DNA from: Demequina muriae
GTDB taxonomy: Bacteria > Actinomycetota > Actinomycetes > Actinomycetales > Demequinaceae
Assembly: GCF_030418295.1 (NCBI RefSeq)
Contig: NZ_JAUHQA010000001.1
Span: 62,001-126,000 of the forward strand
Direction of reading: 5' to 3'
Length of the DNA stretch: 64,000 bases
The notes under the pieces were generated by a model, which worked only from the letters and a program-made list of their open reading frames with translations, did not search any database and was not told where the DNA came from. Position 1 is the first letter of the stretch, and every line of letters begins with the position of its first letter. Made by a program: the position numbers and the translations under genes. Of the stretch, positions 1 through 7,696 are shown one piece after another.

Positions 1-336
1 CGCGATCTCCTCCAGCGAGGGGAGAACGGGGCGCTCCATCGCCGCCAGCGCGCCGCGGTGCACCTGGTAGCCGGTGACCGACTCCATCACGGACTCGGGA
101 GCGACGTGGACGGGGGCGTCGACGCCCGCGCCCTCGAGCGCCTGCCGGATGCCCTCCAGCCACCGCTCGCTCGTGAGCACGGAACGCGGCCGATGCCCGG
201 CAGCCAGCGCGCGTTCGATCACCTTGGCGCCCTCGGCCATGTAGAGGCCGCGCTCGGGCTCGATGCGGCGGCGCAGCGCCACGTCGGTGAGGCCGCGATA
301 GTCGTCGAGGCGCGGGTCGGAGGGGTCGGTGATCAC
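1..336 (-). CDS. SpoU/TrmH-family RNA 2'-O-methyltransferase, 3'-truncated by the window edge
   Basis: The visible 112 residues are the N-terminal substrate-binding part of a SpoU-type rRNA/tRNA ribose methyltransferase. The protein begins VITDPSDPRLDDYRGL and carries the family pattern 'LYMAEGAKVIERAL' followed by 'SVLTSERW', where the family recognises its RNA. The catalytic knotted SPOUT domain lies beyond the left edge, so the exact target base cannot be named. The GTG start is supported by a CACAAT -10-like box exactly 6 nt upstream, suggesting a leaderless mRNA. It follows a structured repeat and the SPFH gene on the same strand, but an independent promoter makes it its own unit. Family assignment is firm, substrate unknown. 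Confidence 0.8.
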   Translation of the reverse strand, partial: MITDPSDPRLDDYRGLTDVALRRRIEPERGLYMAEGAKVIERALAAGHRPRSVLTSERWLEGIRQALEGAGVDAPVHVAPESVMESVTGYQVHRGALAAMERPVLPSLEEIA

Positions 337-342
337 GGACCC

Positions 343-348
343 ATTGTG
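343..348 (-). promoter_or_regulatory. -10 box of the SpoU methyltransferase gene
   Basis: CACAAT (minus strand) stands 6 nt before the GTG start, so transcription would begin at or next to the start codon. Confidence 0.5.
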
Positions 349-450
349 TCCGACACTCAGTGACCGCCAGGATCACGAGGAGCCGCCCAGGCGGCACTCA
401 CGCTCCACTGGGACGCTAAGGCAGTGAAGGCGGGGCGAAGGCGCTGCTCG

Positions 451-574
451 CTGTCCGGCACTGAGTGTCGCCTACAGCACAGCAAAGCGCCCTGTCCGGC
501 ACCCATCGACGATGAGTGCCGGACAGGACGCTCGGAAGGCCGCTAGGCGACCAAGAGTGCCGGACAGGGGTGGG
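451..574. repeat. Structured dispersed repeat, copy A
   Basis: This 124-bp element carries four arms of the same 10-12 bp word: two as CTGTCCGGCA(C) (from 451 and 490) and two inverted as GTGCCGGACAG(G) (from 516 and 558). The central pair can fold into a 12-bp GC-rich hairpin. A second copy in this window (45031-45154) has all four arms at the same offsets although the sequence between them differs. The element ends directly before the stop codon of the minus-strand SPFH gene. A degenerate arm (TGTCCGACACTCAGTG) lies further left at 347. The rest of the 337-574 gap holds nothing else I recognise. Confidence 0.8.
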
Positions 575-1651
575 CTACTGCTGGCCCTTCTCGGCGTCCG
601 GGTTGAACGGGCGACCCGAGGTGGTGCCGGCCTCGGTGGCGTCGGACGTGGCGTCCGCCACCTCCTGCTTGGCCAGGCGCAGCGCCTCTGCAGGGTCGAC
701 GAGCGCGGAGGTGATCTTGGACTTGCGGTCCTTGCCACGCTCGTGATCGCGCGTGAGAGGCTCGGCGGCCTCTTCGGCACCGAAGGCCGCGGAGATCGAC
801 TTCAGCGCGCCCGTGAACTCGGTGGGCACGAACCACACCTTGTTCGACTCGTTCTTGGCGATCTCGGGGAGCATCTGCAGGTACTGGTAGGCGAGCAGCT
901 TGGAGTCGGCGTCGCCCTCGTGGATGGCGTCGAACACCTGAAGGATCGCGCGGGCCTCACCCTCGGCCGTGAGGATCGCGGCCTGCGCGTCACCCTCGGC
1001 CTTCAGGATCGCCGACTGCTTCTGTCCCTCGGCGGTGAGAATCTGTGACTGCTTGACGCCCTCGGCGGTCAGGATCGCGGCGCGACGGTCACGCTCGGCG
1101 CGCATCTGCTTCTCCATCGAGTCCTTGACGGACACGGGCGGGTCGATGGCCTTGAGCTCGACGCGTCCCACACGGATGCCCCACTTGCCGGTGGCCTCGT
1201 CCAGCACGGTGCGCAGCTGGCCGTTGATCTGGTCACGGCTGGTCAGCGTCTGCTCGAGGTCCATGGTGCCGATGACGTTACGGATGGTCGTCACGGTCAG
1301 CTGCTGCATGCCGACGATGTAGTTGGCGATCTCGTAGACCGCCGCGCGAGCGTCGGTGACCTGGAAGTAGATGACGGTGTCGATCTCGACGACAAGGTTG
1401 TCCGACGTGATCACGGACTGCGGGGGGAAGGACACGACCTGCTCGCGCATGTCGACCTTCTGACGCACCTGGTCGACGAACGGAATGAGGAGGTGCATGC
1501 CCGCCTGCAGTGTGCGGGCGTAGCGGCCGAGCCGCTCCACCACGCGGGTCTCTGCCTGCGGCACGATCTGAATCGCGCGGGCGATCGCCGTAATGACGAA
1601 TAGGACGAGGACGACCGCCGCGGCGGCGATCGCGATCTGGACTGGATCCAT
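575..1651 (-). CDS. SPFH/band-7 family membrane protein (stomatin/QmcA-like)
   Basis: This 358-residue protein has one N-terminal membrane segment (residues ~5-28), then the band-7 domain starting 'AIQIVPQAETRVVERLGRY', and a heptad-rich helical region built from repeated 'AEGxKQSxIL / AEGxAQAAIL' units (about residues 190-240). Family members oligomerise on the inner membrane and scaffold proteases or lipid microdomains. The C-terminal ~70 residues are charged and probably disordered. The ATG was chosen because it opens the membrane segment and lies 2 nt after the nfeD stop, with an AAGGGGAA ribosome site inside nfeD. NfeD and SPFH proteins are known partners, so the pair probably acts as one complex. 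Confidence 0.9.
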   Translation of the reverse strand: MDPVQIAIAAAAVVLVLFVITAIARAIQIVPQAETRVVERLGRYARTLQAGMHLLIPFVDQVRQKVDMREQVVSFPPQSVITSDNLVVEIDTVIYFQVTDARAAVYEIANYIVGMQQLTVTTIRNVIGTMDLEQTLTSRDQINGQLRTVLDEATGKWGIRVGRVELKAIDPPVSVKDSMEKQMRAERDRRAAILTAEGVKQSQILTAEGQKQSAILKAEGDAQAAILTAEGEARAILQVFDAIHEGDADSKLLAYQYLQMLPEIAKNESNKVWFVPTEFTGALKSISAAFGAEEAAEPLTRDHERGKDRKSKITSALVDPAEALRLAKQEVADATSDATEAGTTSGRPFNPDAEKGQQ

Positions 1652-1653
1652 AA

Positions 1654-2091
1654 CTAGTTCCCCTTCTCGGGCGCGACGATGGCCGTCGCTCCCCTGATTT
1701 CGAGCACGACGACCTCGGCCCCCTCGGGGATCGCAGGCGCATCGTCCTGGGTACGCGCAGACCACACTTCTCCCGCCAGCTTGACGCGACCAGCGAACTC
1801 GGTGATCTCGTCCAGAGAGCGGGCTGCGGCACCTGCAAGGGCGGCCGCATTGGTCTCGATGACCGCGCCCTTGGCGCGGATCGACTTGAGCAGGTAGGGC
1901 CTGAGCGAGAACAGCAGCAGGGCGGCCACCGCGCACGCGATGATCACGCACACCCACCACGGCAGGCCCAGCAGCGCCGCTGCGCCACCGGCGATCGCGC
2001 CGCCAGCGAGCATCGCAAAGGTCAGATCCAGCGTGAAGACTTCGACGATGCCCAGCACCATCGCTCCTACGAACCACCACAGAGAGTCCAC
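1654..2091 (-). CDS. NfeD-like membrane protein
   Basis: A 145-residue protein with two or three membrane segments (residues ~5-30 and ~45-65) followed by a soluble OB-fold NfeD C-terminal domain (from ~75; 'LDEITEFAGRVKLAGEVWSA', ending 'VVVLEIRGATAIVAPEKGN'). Short NfeD proteins of this type are encoded next to SPFH genes and are thought to regulate or anchor them; the order and 2-nt spacing here match. The GTG start has a very strong AAAGGAGGTGA ribosome site 6 nt upstream. There is no serine-protease domain, so this is the short form. Confidence 0.9.
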   Translation of the reverse strand: MDSLWWFVGAMVLGIVEVFTLDLTFAMLAGGAIAGGAAALLGLPWWVCVIIACAVAALLLFSLRPYLLKSIRAKGAVIETNAAALAGAAARSLDEITEFAGRVKLAGEVWSARTQDDAPAIPEGAEVVVLEIRGATAIVAPEKGN

Positions 2092-2106
2092 GGCTCACCT
2101 CCTTTT

Positions 2107-2130
2107 TCGAACCTAACAGGCACGGTTCGA
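2107..2130. promoter_or_regulatory. Inverted repeat upstream of nfeD
   Basis: The arms TCGAACC and GGTTCGA (7 bp, perfect) are separated by 10 nt and end about 6 nt before the nfeD ribosome site. It could be an operator or a 5'-leader hairpin of the nfeD-SPFH operon. It is not followed by a T-run, so a terminator is unlikely. Confidence 0.4.
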
Positions 2131-2187
2131 GGGAAGCATCGTCCTCACGGATGAAAACGCTCCGGTTCGAATCCCCAGCGCGGCGGA

Positions 2188-2970
2188 TCAGCCGCGACGA
2201 GCCGTCCAGCGCCCCTCGTAGGCGTGGAGCCGCACGGGCATGCCGTATGCCTCGCTCAGATTCACCGAGGTGAGGGTGTCGCGCAGCGATCCGCTGGCGA
2301 CCACGGCTCCGTCACGCAGCAGCATCGCGTGCGTGAAGTTCGTGGGAATCTCTTCGACGTGGTGGGTCACCATGACCATCGCGGGCGAACGTCGGTCTCC
2401 CGCGAGTTCGGACAGCGCCGCGAGCAGCTCTTCGCGACCACCCAGGTCAAGACCGGCGGCCGGCTCATCGAGCAGCAGCAGTTCCGGGTCGGTCATCAGC
2501 GCACGGCCGATCTGGACGCGCTTGCGCTCGCCCTCCGACAACGTCCAGAACTCGCGCTCCGCGAAGCCGCTCATCCCGAACGCCGCGAGCAGGGCGTCGG
2601 CCCGCTCCTCGTCGATCGTGTCGTACTCCTCGCGCCAGCGTCCCGTGACCCCATGCGCCGCGGTCATCACCACGTCGCGCACGGTCTCGTCGTCGGGGAT
2701 GCGGTCCGCGAGCGCGGCGCTCGACAGTCCCACGCGCGTGCGCAGGTCCTGCGTGTCAGCCTCGCCGAGCGTCTCCCCCAGCACCCGCACGGTGCCCTCG
2801 GTGGGATGCATGCGAGCCGACGCGATCGTGACGAGCGAGGTCTTGCCCGCACCGTTGGGCCCGAGCACCACCCAGCGCTCGTCGGCGTTCACGGTCCAGT
2901 CGATCCCGGACAGGATGGAATTGCCGTCGCGGCGCAGGCTCACACCTTCGAGAGTCAGCACCTCAGTCAT
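2188..2970 (-). CDS. ABC transporter ATP-binding protein
   Basis: A 260-residue single-domain ABC ATPase with Walker A 'GPNGAGKTS' (~residue 38), a signature-like '[15 protein letters not shown]', Walker B '[13 protein letters not shown]' and the H-loop 'VTHHVEEI'. 'LSEGE' in place of LSGGQ is typical of the ModF/YlmA-like stand-alone ATPases, often found without a cognate permease, and no membrane partner is encoded nearby. The substrate is not predictable. The ATG opening [10 protein letters not shown] was chosen because a TAGGCT box lies 7 nt upstream, giving a leaderless transcript that starts beside the glgM stop codon. It may also be read through from glgM. Confidence 0.85.
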   Translation of the reverse strand: MTEVLTLEGVSLRRDGNSILSGIDWTVNADERWVVLGPNGAGKTSLVTIASARMHPTEGTVRVLGETLGEADTQDLRTRVGLSSAALADRIPDDETVRDVVMTAAHGVTGRWREEYDTIDEERADALLAAFGMSGFAEREFWTLSEGERKRVQIGRALMTDPELLLLDEPAAGLDLGGREELLAALSELAGDRRSPAMVMVTHHVEEIPTNFTHAMLLRDGAVVASGSLRDTLTSVNLSEAYGMPVRLHAYEGRWTARRG

Positions 2971-2977
2971 GGCCACG

Positions 2978-2983
2978 AGCCTA
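2978..2983 (-). promoter_or_regulatory. -10 box of the ABC ATPase gene, overlapping the glgM stop
   Basis: TAGGCT (minus strand) lies 7 nt before the ATG; its TAG is the glgM stop codon itself. No clear -35 box is visible. Confidence 0.45.
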
Positions 2984-4183
2984 TCCGAGGATGTCCTTGT
3001 ACAGCGCCAGCGTGCGCTCCCCGATGGTCTCCCACGAGAAGTGCTCGGCGGCGCGTTCACGGCCTGCGGCACCCATGCGACGGGCGCGTTCGGGGTCCGA
3101 CACCATGTCCGCGAGAGCCGCGGCCAGGTCGTCGATGAAGGCTTCGGGGTCCGTCGGGGTGCCCGTGCCGTCCGCGACCTGGTCGATGGGCACGAGCGTG
3201 CCGGTCTCGCCCGGCACCACGACCTCAGGGATGCCGCCGGTCGCGGTGGCGACGACGGGCAGGCCCACGGCCATCGCCTCGAGGTTCACGATGCCCAGCG
3301 GCTCGTAGACGCTCGGGCATGCGAAGGCGGTGCACGCATCGAGCACAGCGACCAGCTGCGGGCGCGGCAGGTGCTCCTCGATCCAGATCACGCCGTCGCG
3401 GCGCTCCTGGAGCTTCGACACGAGCCCCGAGACCTCGGCGGCGATGTCCTTGGTGTCGGGAGCGCCGGCGCACAGCACGATCTGCACCTCGGACGGGAGC
3501 TTCTCGACGGCGCGCAGGAAGTGCGGCAGCCCCTTCTGTCGCGTGATGCGACCTACGAAGACCACGGCCGGTCGGGACGGGTCGATGCCCCAACGCGCGA
3601 CGACCTCGGCGGCCGCGGCGCGCTCCTCATCGGTCGACGGCGCCGCCCAGGCGTCCACATCGATGCCGTTGTGGATGACCTGCACCTTGTCCGGGTCGAT
3701 GCTCGGGTACGAGCGCAGGATGTCGTCGCGCATGCCGCCGGAGACGGCGATCACCGCATCGGCGCCGTCGTAGGCGGTCTGCTCGATCCACGACGACACA
3801 CGGTAGCCGCCGCCGAGCTGCTCAGCCTTCCACGGCCGGAGCGGCTCGAGGGAGTGGGCGCTCAGGATGTGCGGGATGCCATGCAGCTGTGCGGCGAGGT
3901 GACCGGCCATGTTCGCGTACCAGGTGTGGGAGTGGACCAGGTCGGCGCCTTCGCAGTCCTTCGCCATCGGCAGGTTGTGCGCCAGGACGTCGAGCGCGGG
4001 GTCGCCTACGCCTCCACCCAGTGCCTCGTAGCCCGTCACGTGCGGATCGTCGCGTGGGCCATCGAAGGCGCGCACCTCCACGTCGATGTGCTGACCCAGG
4101 ACGGCGGCCAGTTCAGTGACGTGCACTCCGGCGCCGCCGTAGATGTGGGGAGGGTATTCACGGGTGAGGATGTCGGCTCGCAT
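2981..4183 (-). CDS. glgM: GT4 glycogen synthase / alpha-maltose-1-phosphate synthase
   Basis: A 400-residue GT-B fold glycosyltransferase of the actinobacterial GlgA/GlgM group. The N-terminus has '[22 protein letters not shown]' (donor-loop glycines), the middle '[11 protein letters not shown]' and the nucleotide-binding half has '[10 protein letters not shown]' and the E-x7-E motif '[16 protein letters not shown]'. In mycobacteria the orthologue (Rv1212c) makes maltose-1-phosphate from ADP-glucose and glucose-1-phosphate for GlgE; the pairing with a divergent glgC is the same there as I recall. It should therefore use the ADP-glucose made by the neighbouring gene product. A TACCGT box 6 nt before the ATG suggests a leaderless mRNA. 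GlgE is not in the window, so glgA is the alternative name. Confidence 0.9.
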   Translation of the reverse strand: MRADILTREYPPHIYGGAGVHVTELAAVLGQHIDVEVRAFDGPRDDPHVTGYEALGGGVGDPALDVLAHNLPMAKDCEGADLVHSHTWYANMAGHLAAQLHGIPHILSAHSLEPLRPWKAEQLGGGYRVSSWIEQTAYDGADAVIAVSGGMRDDILRSYPSIDPDKVQVIHNGIDVDAWAAPSTDEERAAAAEVVARWGIDPSRPAVVFVGRITRQKGLPHFLRAVEKLPSEVQIVLCAGAPDTKDIAAEVSGLVSKLQERRDGVIWIEEHLPRPQLVAVLDACTAFACPSVYEPLGIVNLEAMAVGLPVVATATGGIPEVVVPGETGTLVPIDQVADGTGTPTDPEAFIDDLAAALADMVSDPERARRMGAAGRERAAEHFSWETIGERTLALYKDILG

Positions 4184-4255
4184 GACACCACGGTAGTCCG
4201 GGTCTTCCCGCCGCGCCGCCTTACGCGCGTCGGATGTGGCGCTTATGCTGGTCGT
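4184..4255. promoter_or_regulatory. Divergent glgM/glgC promoter region
   Basis: On the plus strand TTACGC-17-TATGCT ends 6 nt before the glgC ATG; on the minus strand TACCGT ends 6 nt before the glgM ATG. Both transcripts are therefore predicted to be leaderless, and the 72-bp gap must hold all shared control sites. Confidence 0.6.
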
Positions 4256-5497
4256 ATGTCAGCGCCGAAAGTACTTGCCATCGTCCTCGCCGGGGGTGAG
4301 GGCAAGCGCCTGATGCCCCTCACCGCCGCTCGCGCCAAGCCTGCCGTGCCGTTTGGCGGCACCTACCGACTGGTCGACTTCGCCTTGTCCAACCTGGTGA
4401 ACTCGCGCTATCTGCACATCGTCGTGCTCACGCAGTACAAGTCGCACTCCATGGACCGCCACATCGCCCGCACCTGGCGCATGTCCCCGCTGCTCGGCAA
4501 CTACGTGGCCCCTGTGCCCGCTCAGCAGCGCCGCGGCAAGCACTGGTACCTGGGAAGTGCGGACGCGATCTACCAGACCGTCAACATCATCGAGGATGAG
4601 CAGCCCGACATCGTCGTCATCGTGGGCGCGGACCACGTCTACCGCATGGACTTCTCGCAGATGGTCGACAAGCACATCGAGACCGGTGCGGACTTCTCCG
4701 TGGCTGGCATCCGCCAGCCCAAGGAGATGGCCGACCAGTTCGGCGTCATCGACATCGACAAGAACAACCCGGGCATGATCAAGGCCTTCCTCGAGAAGCC
4801 CACGGACCCGGAGGGTCTGCCGGACTCCCCCGGCGAGGTGCTCGCGTCGATGGGCAACTATGTGGCCTCGGTCGGGCCCCTCCTCGAGGCGCTCAAGGCG
4901 GATGCCGAGAACGAGGACTCCAAGCACGACATGGGCGGCGACATCGTGCCCTACTTCGTGGACAAGGGCACGTGCGGCTTCTACGACTTCGTCGAAAACG
5001 ACGTTCCGGGATCGACCGACCGCGATCGCGACTACTGGCGTGATGTGGGAACGGTCGACTCGTACTACGACGCGCACATGGACCTCATCGCCGTCATGCC
5101 GATCTTCAACGTGTACAACCACGAGTGGCCGCTGCACCAGGGCCTCATCACCGAGCCGCCCGCGAAGTTCATCCACTCCGAGGAGGGCCGTCTGGGCCAC
5201 GCCGCCGATTCGGTGGTCTCCCCCGGCGTGATCGTGTCCGGCGCGACCGTCACCGGCTCCGTACTGTCACCTGGAGTGCGCCTGCACTCATGGTCGACCG
5301 TGTCGGACTCGGTGCTGCTCGACCACGTCATCGTCAACCGCCATGCGCAGGTGCATCGCGCGATCCTCGACAAGAACGTGATCGTCGAAGAGGGCGCGCG
5401 CGTGGGCATCGACCGCCAGGCGGACATCGAGCGCGGGTACACCGTCACCGAGTCAGGCATCACCGTCGTCGCCAAGGGCACCGTGATCAAGGCATGA
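4256..5497 (+). CDS. glgC: Glucose-1-phosphate adenylyltransferase (ADP-glucose pyrophosphorylase)
   Basis: A 413-residue protein with the N-terminal nucleotidyltransferase motif '[26 protein letters not shown]' and the PPi-loop arginine and lysine, '[11 protein letters not shown]', '[11 protein letters not shown]', the glucose-1-P site 'FLEKP', and a C-terminal left-handed beta-helix of hexapeptide repeats (from ~300: '[23 protein letters not shown]'). It catalyses ATP + glucose-1-P to ADP-glucose + PPi, the committed step of bacterial glycogen synthesis, and feeds GlgM. The start was chosen by homology ([14 protein letters not shown]) and by the TATGCT box 6 nt upstream. Full length for the family. 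Confidence 0.95.
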   Translation: MSAPKVLAIVLAGGEGKRLMPLTAARAKPAVPFGGTYRLVDFALSNLVNSRYLHIVVLTQYKSHSMDRHIARTWRMSPLLGNYVAPVPAQQRRGKHWYLGSADAIYQTVNIIEDEQPDIVVIVGADHVYRMDFSQMVDKHIETGADFSVAGIRQPKEMADQFGVIDIDKNNPGMIKAFLEKPTDPEGLPDSPGEVLASMGNYVASVGPLLEALKADAENEDSKHDMGGDIVPYFVDKGTCGFYDFVENDVPGSTDRDRDYWRDVGTVDSYYDAHMDLIAVMPIFNVYNHEWPLHQGLITEPPAKFIHSEEGRLGHAADSVVSPGVIVSGATVTGSVLSPGVRLHSWSTVSDSVLLDHVIVNRHAQVHRAILDKNVIVEEGARVGIDRQADIERGYTVTESGITVVAKGTVIKA

Positions 5498-5507
5498 CGG
5501 CCGCGGC

Positions 5508-6140
5508 ATGACCGGACGGCTCATCGTCCTGGATGTCGATTCCACGCTGATCACCGCCGAGGTCATCGAGCTCATCGCCAGACGCGCGGGCACCGAGGCC
5601 GAGGTGGCCGCTGTGACCGATGCCGCCATGCGCGGAGAGATCGACTTCGCCGAGTCGCTGCGTCAGCGTGTCGCCACGCTCGAGGGAGTGCCCGACACGG
5701 TGTTCGCCGAGGTGCTCGACGAGGTGCAGTTCACTCCTGGCGCCGAGAATCTGGTGGGCACCCTCCAGTCCGAGGGCTGGACGGCCGCGCTGGTCTCGGG
5801 CGGCTTCGCCGAGGTGGTCGCACCGCTCGCCGCACGTCTGAGCATCGAGCGCTTCCGCGCGAACAGGCTCGAGACGGCCGATACGCGCCTCACCGGCCGC
5901 ACGGTGGGCCCGGTCATCGACCGGGCGGCCAAGGCTCAGGCCCTGCGTGAGTTCTGCGCCGAGCTGGGGATCTCTCCGGCCGATGCGGTGGCGGTGGGCG
6001 ACGGCGCGAACGACCTGGACATGATGGCAGCGGCGGGGCTGGGCATCGCGTTCAACGCGAAGCCCCTCGTCCAGAGCCAAGCAGACATCGCCGTCAACGC
6101 CCCGCGCCTGGACGCCGTCCTGGAGGTCATCGAGCGCTAG
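5508..6140 (+). CDS. serB: Phosphoserine phosphatase
   Basis: A 210-residue HAD-superfamily phosphatase. Motif I is 'VLDVDSTLI' with the nucleophile/acid-base aspartates, motif II lies in 'ALVSGGF', and motif III/IV is 'AVGDGANDLDMMAAAGLGIAF', all typical of SerB, which hydrolyses O-phosphoserine in the last step of serine synthesis. It lacks the N-terminal ACT/regulatory extension of longer SerB proteins, so it is the short form. It starts 10 nt after glgC and is probably co-transcribed with it. The last codons (IER-stop) are encoded by the first unit of a 28-bp tandem repeat that continues past the gene. Confidence 0.92.
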   Translation: MTGRLIVLDVDSTLITAEVIELIARRAGTEAEVAAVTDAAMRGEIDFAESLRQRVATLEGVPDTVFAEVLDEVQFTPGAENLVGTLQSEGWTAALVSGGFAEVVAPLAARLSIERFRANRLETADTRLTGRTVGPVIDRAAKAQALREFCAELGISPADAVAVGDGANDLDMMAAAGLGIAFNAKPLVQSQADIAVNAPRLDAVLEVIER

Positions 6141-6250
6141 CTCGGCCCCAGCGAACGTCGAGCGCTAGCTCGGCCCCAGCGAACGTCGAGCGCTAGCTCG
6201 GCCCCAGCGAACGTCGAGCGCTAGCTCGGCACCGGCGAACGTCGAGCGTG
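6130..6250. repeat. 28-bp tandem repeat at the serB 3' end
   Basis: Four head-to-tail units (6130-6157, 6158-6185, 6186-6213, 6214-6241) begin TCGAGCGCTAGCTC, followed by a partial fifth. The first three are identical; the fourth has two substitutions (CCCC to CACC, CAGCG to CGGCG). Each unit contains the palindrome GAGCGCTAGCTC-like core AGCGCT. The first unit includes the serB stop codon. The array fills most of the convergent gap between serB and the phosphatase gene. Confidence 0.95.
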
Positions 6251-6273
6251 AGTGCGACGGTAGCTCGCTGCCG

Positions 6274-6780
6274 TCAGACGTCGCGGCCGGACAGCACCAC
6301 GGTCATGCGGGCCTGACGCGAGCCGAGGTCCGCCCAGGATCCGTCGAACTCGAGAACGGCGGCGGTGCCCGTGGGCAGGCCGTGCGCGACGCGCTTGAGC
6401 GCGGTGGTGTCGGAACCGACCCCAGCGAAGAACGCTGCGGCGGCCGAGGAGGTGGGCTCGTGTCCCACGAGGATCGCCGTGTCGACGCCCTCGATCGCAT
6501 TCACGATCTCCACCAGACCCTCGACATCAGTCTCATACAGTCCGTCGACCGAGCGGCTCTCGCAGTCCGGGAGCGACGAGGACATGAGCTTCCACGTCTG
6601 CTGAGTGCGCGTGGCGGGAGACACCAGCGCGAGCGCGGGCTTCAGCCCGGCTGCGGCGATCTCCTCGCCGAGCTTCGTGGACGCCTTGCGGCCGATGAGT
6701 GCGAGGGTGCGGTCCATGTCCTGCAGACCAGGAGCGGGGGCCTCGGCCTTGGCGTGACGAGCGATGATCAGTGTGGGCAT
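6274..6780 (-). CDS. SixA-like histidine phosphatase
   Basis: A 168-residue phosphohistidine-phosphatase fold protein. It starts with the RHG-type motif 'LIIARHAKAE' (catalytic His ~residue 9), has 'VSPATRTQQTW' with the second phosphate-pocket arginine, and 'ILVGHEPTSS' with the second histidine. SixA-like proteins dephosphorylate phosphohistidine in signalling or PTS proteins, but small actinobacterial members are mostly uncharacterised, so the substrate stays open. It begins 4 nt after the fabI stop and is probably the second gene of a fabI operon. Confidence 0.8.
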   Translation of the reverse strand: MPTLIIARHAKAEAPAPGLQDMDRTLALIGRKASTKLGEEIAAAGLKPALALVSPATRTQQTWKLMSSSLPDCESRSVDGLYETDVEGLVEIVNAIEGVDTAILVGHEPTSSAAAAFFAGVGSDTTALKRVAHGLPTGTAAVLEFDGSWADLGSRQARMTVVLSGRDV

Positions 6781-6784
6781 GCCC

Positions 6785-7552
6785 CTACTGTCCCATCGCG
6801 TGGACGCCGCCGTCGACGTGAATCATCTCGCCGGTGGTCGCGGGGAACCAATCGCTGAGCAGCGCGGTGACTGCGCGTGCGGTCGGCTCAGTCGCCTCGG
6901 AGTCCCAGCCGAGCGGTGCGCGCTCCGCCCACACGCTCTCCATCTGGTCGAAGCCAGGGATGTGGCGCGCGGCCGTGGTCTTGATCGGGCCGGCGGAGAC
7001 TAGGTTGCAGCGGATCCCCTGGGGACCGAGGTCGCGCGCCAGGTACCGGCTGACGGCCTCGAACGAGGCCTTCGCCACGCCCATCCAGTCGTAGACCGGC
7101 CACGCGAAGCGACCGTCGAAGGTCAGTCCCACGATCGAGCCGCCCTGAGTCATGAGAGGCAGCGCCGCCTGCGCGAGGGCCTTGAGAGAGTACGCGGAGA
7201 TGTGCATCGCGGTCGCGACGTCCTCCCACTCCCCCGACATGAAGTTCCCGCCCATGACGGACTGCGGAGCGAAGCCGATCGAGTGCACCACGCCGTCCAG
7301 GTGCGGCACGTGCTCGCGCACCTGGTCCGCGAGCGCCGCGAGGTGATCCGGATTCGTGACGTCGAGTTCGACCACGGGCGCGGCCGCCGGCAGCCGGCGA
7401 CCCATCGCCTGGGTGATCTTGAGGGTGCGTCCCATGCCGGTCAGGACCACCGTCGCGCCCTGGTCCTGGCACAGCCGTGCCACCTCGAACGCGATCGACC
7501 CCTCCGTGAGGACGCCGGTCACCAGAATGTTCTTGCCATCAAGCATGCCCAT
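6785..7552 (-). CDS. fabI: Enoyl-[acyl-carrier-protein] reductase (NADH)
   Basis: A 255-residue divergent SDR of the FabI/InhA type, the last reduction step of each fatty-acid elongation cycle. The N-terminus 'LDGKNILVTGVLTEGSIAFEVARLCQDQG' is the family's NADH-binding signature, 'VVHSIGFAPQSVMGG' is the conserved strand-4 region, and the active-site pair is in 'YDWMGVAKASFEAVSRYLARDLG' (Tyr-x6-Lys), followed by 'VSAGPIKTTAA'. An in-frame ATG 9 nt upstream abuts the GGAGGA ribosome site too closely; the chosen ATG has about 9 nt spacing and matches the usual InhA start. It is transcribed away from the NCS2 permease gene. Confidence 0.92.
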   Translation of the reverse strand: MGMLDGKNILVTGVLTEGSIAFEVARLCQDQGATVVLTGMGRTLKITQAMGRRLPAAAPVVELDVTNPDHLAALADQVREHVPHLDGVVHSIGFAPQSVMGGNFMSGEWEDVATAMHISAYSLKALAQAALPLMTQGGSIVGLTFDGRFAWPVYDWMGVAKASFEAVSRYLARDLGPQGIRCNLVSAGPIKTTAARHIPGFDQMESVWAERAPLGWDSEATEPTARAVTALLSDWFPATTGEMIHVDGGVHAMGQ

Positions 7553-7696
7553 GTATGTCATTCCTCCTCGCCCGAAGCCTAGCGGCTGCGCACCTGGGCG
7601 GGTGTCATGGGGCCACGGTCCCACGCCGACGGCGCTCGAGTCGCTAGATTGTGCGCGGGCCGCACGCAGGCGTGGCACGTCACCAGAGGAGAACCG

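Noticed and set aside
58..363. Plus-strand open frame at the left edge
   Set aside because: It is antisense to the SpoU methyltransferase, whose frame shows clear family motifs.
2160..2185. T-loop-like GGTTCGAATCCCC, as in a tRNA
   Set aside because: The flanking bases do not pair into a 5-bp T stem and no acceptor, D or anticodon arm can be built around it.
2240..4255. Long plus-strand open frame in front of glgC
   Set aside because: It is antisense to the ABC ATPase and glgM, has no recognisable domain, and is open only because of the high GC content; glgC starts at its own ATG.
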